From: Himantopus leucocephalus
Lineage: Eukaryota; Chordata; Aves; Charadriiformes; Recurvirostridae
Reading direction: 5' to 3'
Length of the DNA stretch: 64,000 nucleotides
NCBI GenBank assembly: GCA_003993805.1
Contig: RSEF01000031.1
Span: forward strand, 59,252,563-59,316,562
A program made the position numbers and the translations under genes. Of this stretch, positions 24,136-33,830 are shown one piece after another (the first letter of the stretch is position 1; every line of letters begins with the position of its first letter). The notes under the pieces were generated by a model that saw nothing but the letters and a program-made list of their open reading frames with translations, did not search any database and had not been told where the DNA came from.

Positions 24136-25225
24136 ATGCAACTACGTGCTTTCTAGAGAACAAAAATGTTATCTTGCAAGCAGCCATTTTGTAAAAGCAT
24201 TCTTGTCTCTTTTAAAGGATGGATTCCTATCTTCAGTTCCAAAAAATTCAGTTCAAAAAGCCTTAGATCAGTAGGTCTTGGTCATGTGCTGACATTTTAC
24301 ATCTAAGTCTTCGTGCACATGCTGATTTTCAAATTTTTTCTTTGGTAAGAACTTCTACCCTGGGCCTTCAGCTTTTCTCAAGGTTTACCAAGACCTCTGG
24401 ATTTGAGCAAATGTCCCACAACATGTCCCCATCTCCACTATTTTGGAGAAGCCCAGGTTGATGAGTACTCACCCTTGTATGTAGCACTGCTAAGCAAAGT
24501 ACTAACTCATTTTGGTTTAGTGCGGATTTTCAGTAAGTCAATTTCACTCCTTAGCTCGAAGTTTGTTATTTCACCTGGATCTGGCAGAAAAGGTTGGATT
24601 CTATTGCTTGGGGGTAAGGGTGTGATTTTCAATCCTATTATTCATAAAGAAAAATAAAAATCAATTCCCTTGGCCTTGTTCAGAAGAATACCTACTTTTG
24701 CCATTGCAATTCATTTTTATAGGCCTTTTGGAAACAAGAGACAACCTATGCAATCAATTATAGATTTTTATTTTTTGGATTTTTTTTTTTTTTTTTACNT
24801 TACTCAAAAGCTGAACATGAGTACAAACCAAGAACTACTCAAGGTTTATCCCTCTCTGGCCATTCTTGGAAGAATGCAGAAAGCTTTCCTTTGCCCTTTA
24901 AATTTATTTCTTCCCTGAAAAGGTAATAAATTATACTGAAGTCAGGGGAAAGACTTTTATTAAACAAGGCCTCATTTCCATCGTTTGTAAAGGAATGGAT
25001 TTACTAGAGGGATTTTCCCCCTTCAAAAATGAAATAAAATAAAACCACATTCCTGCCTTGGGAAATGATGGAAGTTCCTCAAAGCACAGTTTCAAAGGAT
25101 CCCAAATGAAAATAAATAATACTTATTCTTAACTAAAGGGTGAAAGAAGGGGAAAACTTCCAAACGGTTTCCCCAGGGTGAAGCGATGAATTACACAGGG
25201 ATACCTGGAATACTTTAGAGAAAAG

Positions 25226-25325
25226 ACAGTTAGCAGGGTCATATCAGCTTTAGCTGGGGATGAAATAAATTTAATTGGGAGAGTCAGTGAAGACGTTAAG
25301 CAAAACATTTAGAACGATACTCCCA
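25226..25325 (+). repeat. Diverged 100-nt direct repeat, copy 2
   Basis: This is the partner of 24036-24135, in the same orientation, 1190 nt downstream. In the matching frame it reads VISALAGDEINLIGRVSEDV, then KQNI and TAG, with the stop at the same position as in copy 1. Upstream, this frame is open only back to a TGA about 50 nt away. Either a local duplication or two insertions of one dispersed family. Confidence 0.8.
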
Positions 25326-28300
25326 ATACACCCGACCAGGTTCCGGGTTCAGAGAAAGAGCTGCCTGGATCCAAGGCACCAATAATTGTGCTTCAGCAAG
25401 GACAGCCTGCATGGGCTTGTTTTGAAAAAGAAAGCTACTTATGAAGTTTATCACACAGACAAACTGACCACAGTGTAATTTCCAGATGCTGTGCTTCCTT
25501 ATTCCTTTTCCTTTTAACATCCTCATCAGCCAAGCAGTACTGGGAAAAGATTTGGTTTGGGGCTACTAGACAAAATTCAAAAAGATCAACTGGAATTCAT
25601 TTGCAGTACTATAAATGACAATAAAAGTGATCAGTGAGTGAGACTTCGACAGATTGTCAGAGAGCACACATAGTATTGCTTTTACTAGCAGTATGAAAAA
25701 AACAAGCAAGCAAGAGACATCCTATGTAAGTCCAAAGGGTCGTAAATTTAAGACACACTCCAATCACTGCATAATTATGTACAGATTACAGTTTAGATCC
25801 TTAGCAAGTTTTCATGCCTCCATTATTTTAACTGAAAGCAGAAACCCATTTTGCTGATGAAATGCAACTGATTTTTAATAGTCCTTTGAGAAAATTTGTC
25901 TTCCTTTTATAAAACAGTGCTAGATCTGTCTACGACAGTAATGAAGCTATATTTATGAAGAATATGGACATTTACATGTACAAACATAAAAATATTAGTC
26001 CACTTATTATAGATAACAGACATCATGAAAATTCTACATTTTTGTTATTAAATCTGAATGATTTCACAATGAAATCTTCTAACAAATATAAGCAATAATA
26101 TGAAGATTTCCATTCCGCATCACCTACTTTTGCAAGTATTTTTTTTCAGCAAACTTTTTTGCTGAATGCACACTGTTTTTTTAGTCAATACCAAAATGTC
26201 ATTAAGATGCATGGAAAAAAAAATTAACACATTATAGGCACTAACAGTAAGCCCTGGATGCCACCCTGACCTCAAACTGTATGTGTTATTTTCCTCCAAG
26301 GAAGCTTCCGAGGAGCAATCACAACTACTCTTAAGGACTTTCACTAAGAAAAGAGAAAGGAATCCAAGCCATCAAAAATCCTGTAGGATAAGGTGCACTA
26401 CAAAAAAAAAATCTTATAGAATAATTTTAATGGAGATTTCACTTCTGCATGCAAATATTTGATGATACGGCTTGAAAGTATTGCCATCTCACTGCAGCTC
26501 TGAAAGCACTTATTATAAACGTCCCTCTCCATACAATGGCAATACGAAATAATCTTATAAACTGTATGAGGAGTGCTCCATTTAGACAAGTCATCAGCCA
26601 CAATTTCCAAGTTTACTCGACTGTGGGTTAAATTCACAGTTTATGCACTTTTAAAATATACTTATCTAAAAACACTGGGACTGCACATAACTGCACCCTG
26701 TGTGCTAGAACAGAAAGTCATTGATGCTCAGACTTGTATTGCCAGTGCCAGTTCCAGGGTTTATTGCCCTGTTTTTCCGTCAGGACTAAATCAATACACA
26801 AGCAACATTACTGTGACGCAGGGGTCAGGCAGGGTTGGTGACTCTGAACGAGACCCTCATGGTGGCCACAGGGTGACCTGGTATTTATGACTTCATCCTC
26901 CCCCACTTCCAGAGAAGCAACTGTGAGATGTGCTGCTCTCATCTGAACTCCAGCCTGATCTCGCTGCCCAGCCCAGCTTTCTATGGAAAATGTAATAATG
27001 TCAAGGAAAAAAAAAAAGCTGGATGTGGCTCTTCTCCAAATGGGACCACCACTACCTGGTGGAAGGACATCTACAAGCTAAGAGGACATTCTCATTTTCA
27101 GTCATCTCAGAAAATGCTGCTGGACACCTCAGCCCTCTTCATGCCAGCAGGACTCCTCAGGGAGGAGGTGAATAGGTGAAGTTGTCTTCTTCCAGTCACA
27201 GGGCTCAGAGTTAAACCCTCGCCTCTCCAAAAGATCCTCCTATCAGTTGCATTGCACTACCAGGGCTGATGTTTGCTTTGGCCTACCAGAATAACTTTCC
27301 ATGGGCAGGGAAGGTCTGCCGAAGTTCAAGTGACGCCATAATCAAGTTCTGTTTAGACAAGATCATCTTCACCTCGGCCCAGGACCACTGACTTGGTAAC
27401 TGGTGAAATACAATTAATAAGGCTTAGGTAGGTCAAAGCCCTACAATTTAGGGGCTGATGAAGACAGGCCATGCTAGTTAACCACCCAACACTGCCTGAG
27501 GGCTATGGAAATACAGACATGTTTCTGGCAAAAAACTGGGTGCTGTCATTCTGGTTGTAGCACTATTTCAGAGTCTTTTTATCTTCTACTGAAAAATCAA
27601 GTGCTCTTACTGCATGAGGGGAGGAAGCAGGAAAAGATGCAGACTGCATGCCAGAAGAGACAGCGTAAATAGCGAAAACATCTTTTAAAATACATGCCAC
27701 CACAGAACTTCATGGTTTTGATCTTGGAATGAAGTGCTGCATATCAATCAATCAATCACCCAGAAAAGTTAAAGTTATCAATAATGCACTTTATTTGCTT
27801 TAACTGTGTGGCTACACCATATGTTGACACTCATGTGCATTACCATAGCTATTTGCTGCTTTCCATCCCCATTTGGTACCTAGTAGTGAAAGAAAAGCTA
27901 CAAAAGTACAAAGTCTCTCATGCAATTCATAACTGTGGCAGAAAGAGAGGGCAGGAAAAAAGCTGTTGCTGAGCAGTTCCATCCTTCCAGATGTTTATAC
28001 TGAACTTCCAGATGTTTTCCTTGCATTTATTGCTTCTTTATAGTAAGTAAGGGACTGTCTTCAAACACAGTAAGACTCCTTTAAATCAAAACAATTTATA
28101 CAAAAAGAACATTCACTTTTTTATCTGTGCCCACATTTGTTTCGAAATCTTACAGAATAAACCACGTTCCTCCAAACAAAGTAGATGGTCTTACAGGCGG
28201 GAAAGGCCTAAGTGTCTTTTTAGTTCCCAGGAACATAAAGGGTAAGCAATCATGAATTCATTGTTTGCTCTCCCTACATCCTGGAGGCTAGCTGTGGTGC

Positions 28301-29324
28301 TCAGCTCAACATGCATGCCTAATTTTGGCCAAACACCACTGAAAACTCACCCAACACAGAAGGCTAATTGGCAGGATTGGCAAAATACACATAAGAAGGG
28401 TTGTTGCTACTGTTGCTATTTAACATTCAGTTATAAAACCTCGGTATCATAATCACACAGTCTAATGTCTACATGGAGAAGAATGCTCAAAGACATGTAT
28501 GGAGGTATAGGGAAGAGTTATCCACATTGTAAAAACAAAGACTGAAAAATTAAGGATGGGTGTTTAATCAGTATTTAGGCAGGAGAACATACAGGCTAAC
28601 TTTCCCGCAGTAACAATCCAAGATGGTAGTTATCAACAAATATGGGTATATAAGAACCCATAAACGACCCTAACTTTTCATGACTTATTCCACGCCATGG
28701 AAATCCAGAGCAGAGTTAGTTTTTCCAGCCCTGAGCTCTGAAATCCTTTTTTAATATTTTCACCGTTTCTTAAAAGACTAGTTAGATATTCTCATCCATT
28801 TATGCGCCAAACCTGCATTTGGCCCAGCCAAATGCATTCAGAGTCTAACTATGACCTCCACTAGAAAAAAAAAAAAAAAAAGATTAGCTTCTTCTTTAAA
28901 ATGTAAGATAACAAAATGTGGAGGATGGAGGAGAAGATGCCAACTTTTGCTGTTGTATCCGCTAGGTTTCTGCCTGTTCCTTTGATTGCTTATTTAAACG
29001 TAACACATGGTGGTAGTGAAAGGCAAAGTGTCATTGAGCTGCAAGAGAAACCAGACCCGATTTTACGGCTATGTGCAGTACCCAGATCAGTCCTGCCTTA
29101 GCCCCAGTGCAAAAGAAAGGCATGCTCTAGAGAAAGAGCTTTATGTTCCTTGTTACTTTCGAAAGATTTCAAAAGCAGCCTTGTTAAAAGAAAAAAGGGC
29201 TCAACTATGAAATCACTTCCTTCTGTTTAAAATATTTTACTCAAGGAAAAAAAAAACAAAAGGGCATGAAAAGGAAAAAAAAATAATAAATCTGTTCTCT
29301 GCTTTTGACTTGTTCCTAGGATTC
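25326..29324. other. AT-rich intronic sequence with no recognised gene
   Basis: The part at about 25850-26700 is strongly AT-rich. An ATCA tetranucleotide run is at about 27742-27758 and an A-run of about 17 is near 28864. No exon, RNA gene or intact mobile element was seen. Confidence 0.5.
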
Positions 29325-29565
29325 AGCATCCCACCCGCTCTGTGGGATGACGCAGTGTGCCAGATCCCGACCGCTCCAGCCAGCGCGTCAAGCAGCCGTA
29401 GCCCTCCCCACACAATCGCCCTCTTGTCAGAGGCGGCTGGCGTCCACCCCGCACATGCTGACAGCATCGCCGCCGGGAGGACTGCACCCCTTCGGAGCAG
29501 CTCTTCTCCTCTTGGAGCAAGGCAGCAAGGCGCGAGGAGGGCAGGCGGTGTTAGGCAGCTAACAA
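29325..29565. promoter_or_regulatory. Intragenic CpG island candidate
   Basis: By eye there are about 18 CpGs in roughly 240 bp, including GCGC and CGCCGCCGG clusters. This is the densest CpG patch in the window, abruptly set between AT-rich flanks. On the plus strand a pyrimidine-rich stretch ending TTGTTCCTAG|G (about 29310-29320) looks like a splice acceptor at its left edge. Possibilities are an alternative promoter of LPAR1, an enhancer, or an exon of an antisense non-coding RNA. No protein is recognised. Confidence 0.42.
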
Positions 29566-32509
29566 ACAAGAAGCTCTTGTGTTAATTCCATCCCTCTCCT
29601 GCCCCCCGAAACACAACGTGGATGGGGATGGGGAAAAGATGATCTTCTGCTTGCCGCAGCAAGGCTTTGCCTGGGAGTACGGCCAGCAGGATGACTGCAG
29701 GAAGACCCGTTTATGGATGTTTAAAAGTCAAACGAACAGTTCATTGCTGCCCAAATCACAAGGGGGTTACTTACAGCTCAGCAGCATTTTAACAAAGTCC
29801 TAAGACGAGGACTGGTTTGCCTCTGCCAGTACTCATAGGTTTACTCAAGACTCCCAGCTCTGTTTTTCCTTGGTTTGCAAGACACCCTCCCTCTCCTCCA
29901 AACTGAATTGCCTCCTCCTGGGTAAGTGGGCTGACACACACCAGCTCCCTTCCCCACTCAGCTGTGGGACAGGAGAGGAGGGAGAGAGATCTTAGGAATA
30001 AACTGAAACACTTCCTTTCTCCTCTCCACCTCCAGCAAAAAGTTGGTTTCTGCCTCAAACAGCAATCTATTACCCTGATCTGCACCATTAAGAAAGGCAG
30101 GGGGTCTTTTCCTCTGTGTTACTGAGATTCACTGATGCAGAAGAAGCCAGATGGCATGAGATAAATGCTCAGCAAGTTGCTCCAGGCAGCCAAAGACACC
30201 CACCTTTTCTGCCTTTCCCAAAGCTAAAGCAGATAAACTTGCAGCACTGTGCACACTCAGGAAGTGTGACACTTGAAATTAAATCTTCTGCTATTGAAAA
30301 TTTTAAGCCAGACTTGCGAGCAGACTACAAGCAGTGCCAGAGCGCCAGGACACCCGACTGATCAACAGGCTGACCGCACCGTCTACTCCAAACTGAGACA
30401 GCGCCTAATCAGCGCTTCAAAGCAATGCTTAGCTTTTTTTCTCTAGAACCACAAACCAATCCTCCATTGGATGTGCAAATTCAGTAATATGGGACAGCAC
30501 TCCGCCGTTGATGGCAACTAATGAACTTTTCTCGTGGTTCAGCTAGCAGTCTGCTTAACACCCTGATGTATGAACATTAAACCTCCCAAAAGTCTCTGTG
30601 ATTGCCCCCATGGCTCATTTGTGGCTTCAGGCTATTTTTTTTTTAAATTATTATTTAGAAAAAAACCCAACAAACGCCACAGCTGTTTCCCAGCCATTTT
30701 TATCTTGCAATTGTGTATCACAGGTGATACAAGGGTGAAAGCGCTGCTGCTTCTTTACACTATAGCCCTATGACTGACCTCCACCAACAAGAGAAACCAT
30801 ATTGCTTTGAAAAAAGAAACCCATCAATAAACCAAAACTCCTTTTCAAAATAGTACTGAAGTGGGAGACCCAAACACAGGATGAATAGTGTCACAGCCTG
30901 GAAGTGCCTTTGTCTTCTTCAAACAGATTTAATAAAATAATACATTACCTCTCTGTAAATGTTGTTTTATTCGGATTAGAAGAGGTGCTAAAACTGTGTG
31001 TGTGCACAACACTGAATGAATTTAACTGCACCAGTAAAAGAAATAAGGTCCTGTTTGAATTTTGAAGAAAGCTTCAACATCTGCTGCCTGCAGTCCTGAA
31101 AAATCTTAGTCAGATAGCCCCAGTGAGCGATCAGAGATATTACTGAACTACATCGGCAGCTAAACTTGAGTCACCTTCAGTTTGGCTAATGCTACTTAAC
31201 CTCTGGAGTTTTTGCACTGTTTCCAGAACAATACCTGGAAAAAATAAGGTACTTACTACAGAAAAAGAAGGGCTACTTTATGTTCCTTGTACACGTCTAC
31301 TTGTGGCCACAGTGGGTGGCCTGTACATCTTCCCTGAGACCTTTGCTCATAGCAGAATGGAGGAGGGTGCAGTCACTAACTAGCCTTCCAGCTGCATACA
31401 TACCTTCAGTCCCATATATGCTTGGGATTAGCTGCCACATGCTATTTATTCAGTGACTATTTATTTATTCCTACAACTCTGCATTGCACTGGTATAAGGA
31501 CTTACTATGTCCCACACACCTTTTTTTTTTTTTTTTTTTTTTTTAAGTCTGAGCGAGTCTTTCACCTTACAGGAAATACTCCACTGCTGTATGAAAAGCA
31601 ATTGCTTCAGGAGGGAAAACAAGTACCTAAAAAGAAGACTGCAAAACCTGAATTTTCTTTGTGTTCTTAACCTCATCTTGCCTCTGCAAGGAGGATGACA
31701 GAGGTGGGGAGGGAAAGATTTCTGAACCACCACGCAGTCCGAAGATATTTTACACACCACTAGTCTCCCTTGCTAAACTCATAGAGATTCTTTGCCTGAA
31801 GAGAAGAGCAGGACACCTAGGAATAGGACTTATCAATTACTGAACAGGTTAGTCAACTACAGTTTATATTCTGGTTACAGAGCTAATCAGTAGGTCAGAG
31901 AGCGACATGTACATTCTTAAACTAACATATGAGTTGACAGAGTGACTCACGTAAAATCTCTGCAGCTATTCTGCCATGTTTGTGCAGACAGTAACTGTGA
32001 GAAAGCACAAGTCAGTGTAAAGCCATGGAAATCAGGATGTCAAAGCAAGAACAGAGGCTAAGTTTTGGGCTTTGCAGACTGTGTACAGTTGCATTTATGG
32101 ACTATTAGGGCAACGTCACAATGCAACAGGGTACTAGGATCCCAAGAGACCTCCATCCTGGAGGACGCAGTTCCCTGTGTGGGAACGCAGTTCGGGACAA
32201 GGACACAACTCACACCATCCCTGCCTGCCTGCAGCTCACTATCATCTGCAGCAGCAAAGAGCAGAACAAACTTGCAAGTACATCACCAGAGAATGGTACC
32301 CAGTATCCAGGCTGTGCTTTTGCATAAGGAAACTGAGGGGTCCAGACAAAAAACAAATACAGCCATTCACAAAAAGACAGGAACCTTCTGACTCCAAAGT
32401 GTGTCATGATGTTTGCCTCATGTTTCCCTGTTTTCCAAGCCCTAAATCTTAGGCACTTCCTGAGCAGTGTGCTGAAGCACACCAGTGCCTCACATGCTAC
32501 TTTTCTGTA
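29566..32509. other. Intronic sequence with a long T tract
   Basis: No gene was recognised. It includes purine/pyrimidine-biased sequence at about 29880-30010 and a T24 tract at 31521-31544. The frames are short. Confidence 0.5.
31521..31544. repeat. T24 homopolymer
   Basis: It is 24 consecutive T on the plus strand (A24 on the LPAR1 sense strand). It could be the poly(A) end of an old retrocopy on the minus strand, or slippage. No source transcript was recognised beside it. Confidence 0.8.
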
Positions 32510-32791
32510 TTAGCAAATTGGCAGATACTCAGATGTGCCAAACATTAGAGACCTGAGCAAACTGTCCAGGCAGTCCTGCTTAACATACAAAATTTTTTCA
32601 TCAATAGCCTGTATCTCCTCATTGTTCTCCAGACACGGGAGTACTGCCTGAATACACACAACACCTTTTGGGTGGCAAAAAGGAGACAAGAGGTACATCA
32701 GTGGAAGACTGAAGCTTTCCTTACTATTTTAAGGTTGCAGCCATTTGGCATCTTCAAAGGCAAAAGGGTAAACACTCCACAGGATCAGCTG
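32510..32791 (-). pseudogene. Unidentified protein-like frame with an internal stop, possible decayed retrocopy
   Basis: On the minus strand one frame is open from 32791 to a TAA at 32510-32512 apart from a single TAA at 32729-32731. Before the internal stop it reads LILWSVYPFAFEDAKWLQP. After it come FCHPKGVVCIQAVLPCLENN and EEIQAIDEKILYVKQD, then LDSLLRSLMFGTSEYLP. It has a natural-looking mix of hydrophobic and charged residues. I do not recognise it. It lies about 290 nt beyond the LPAR1 donor on the same strand. Chance cannot be excluded. Confidence 0.2.
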
Positions 32792-33082
32792 CTACAACAG
32801 GTTTTAAACCTGCATTGCTGCAAAAACCCACCTTACATCTTGAGGTCCTCCATTTACATCAGTTTCATGTTACAGGGCTGACTGACCAAGCCTCTTATAC
32901 CCACTTCCATAAATAAGCTTGATAGTCCCAACACAGCAAAGAATGCTGGGGGTTCTTGTTGCCTTCACCTCTTCTAGTGTCTTCTAAATGCTGCCACCCT
33001 CCCAGAAGTTGGACATGCATTACTGAAATCAACTGATAAGAAACAAAGCGGGGAGAACAGAGGAGGCAAAGTAAGCACTTAC

Positions 33083-33830
33083 CAAGCACAATGACCACAG
33101 TCTTCAGGAGGCTCATCATGGTGTCCCGATTCCTGCGGGGTCCAGAACTGTGTCTGGACATTCTCATAGTCCTTTGGCGGACGTACCCAAAGATATGAGC
33201 GTATAGGACCACCATGACCACAAAAGTGACCAGGTTGAAAATAGCCCAGAAGACCAGGTAGGAGTCACTATAGAGCGGTGCCATGTTGGAGCAGTGAGTG
33301 ATATCACAAATACAGTTCCATCCGACACTTGGTATGGCGCCCATGACGATGGCCATAGTCCAGATAACAACAATTACGACCACCACTCGCCGGTTGCTCA
33401 TTCGAGTATGTAGCTGCATTCGGAAAACTGTAATGTGCCGCTCAATAGCAATGGCCAACAAATTGGCTACAGAGGCTGTCAGGCTAGTGTCAATGAGACC
33501 CTGACGGAGAAGCCAGGTGCTTACAGTCAGTCTTCTAGTGTTGGGTCCTGTGTTGAACATTAAGTAAAAGTAGGCCAGCCCTGCAAAAAAGTCCGCAGCG
33601 GCTAAGTTGGCCATTAAGTAATAAATAGGAAAGTGAAATCGGCGGTTGACATAAATAGCCACCATAACCAAGAGGTTGGCCAGCATTATGAAGATGCAGA
33701 CGGTAATCCCCAGTCCCATTACAAGCTTGCTGACAGTGTTCCATTCAGTGGCTAGATATTTTCCACTTCGGTTATAAAAGAAGGCAATGGTTTCATTGTA
33801 GTAGCACTGTGGTTCGCTCATGGCTGTGGA
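33083..33830 (-). CDS. LPAR1: LPAR1 main coding exon (N-terminus to start of TM6)
   Basis: This exon encodes most of lysophosphatidic acid receptor 1, a plasma-membrane class A GPCR that binds LPA and couples to Gi, Gq and G12/13. Read on the minus strand it begins after a long pyrimidine tract ending CTTTCAG (phase 0) and ends CTTG|GTAAGT (phase 1). Counting 20 residues from the upstream exon, it gives residues 21-269 plus one base of Gly270. Visible landmarks are Cys29, sequons NET and NRS, Asn72 (1.50), Asp100 (2.50), Arg129 and Gln130 (3.28 and 3.29, LPA headgroup contacts), ERH at 150-152 in place of DRY, Trp177 (4.50), and Cys193, Cys195 and Cys200 in ECL2. The basic third loop leads into TM6. 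The match to vertebrate LPAR1, recalled from memory, is near identity. TM7 and the C-tail are on a further exon not seen here. An internal ATG at 33821 corresponds to human Met19 and is not the likely start. Confidence 0.98.

Larger units (their letters stand above)
1..33082 (-). other. LPAR1: Probable LPAR1 intron downstream of the main exon, not closed in this window
   Basis: The donor at 33082 opens an intron on the minus strand. The following exon, which must encode the last ~100 residues (rest of TM6, TM7 with an NPIIY-type motif, C-tail), was searched for by its expected codons and not found. So all of 1-33082 is most simply intronic, unless the final exon was missed or the gap at 2826-2925 hides sequence. 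A last intron of more than 33 kb is plausible for this gene. Confidence 0.6.

Noticed and set aside
31521..31544. T24 tract as the poly(A) tail of a retrocopy
   Set aside because: No coding or repeat body was recognised next to it and no target-site duplication is clear, so only the homopolymer is reported.
1..33082. Terminal LPAR1 exon (rest of TM6, TM7, C-tail)
   Set aside because: I looked on the minus strand for the expected codons of the TM6 tryptophan-threonine-proline, NPIIY and C-terminal segments and found none. It is probably outside the window or missed by eye.
33164..33744. Open frames in other frames of the LPAR1 exon
   Set aside because: Shadows of the receptor frame. The receptor frame matches a known protein along its whole length.
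33819..33821. ATG at the start of the longest receptor frame as the true start codon
   Set aside because: It corresponds to human Met19. An acceptor lies nine bases upstream and an in-phase upstream coding exon with a strong Kozak was found, so it is internal.
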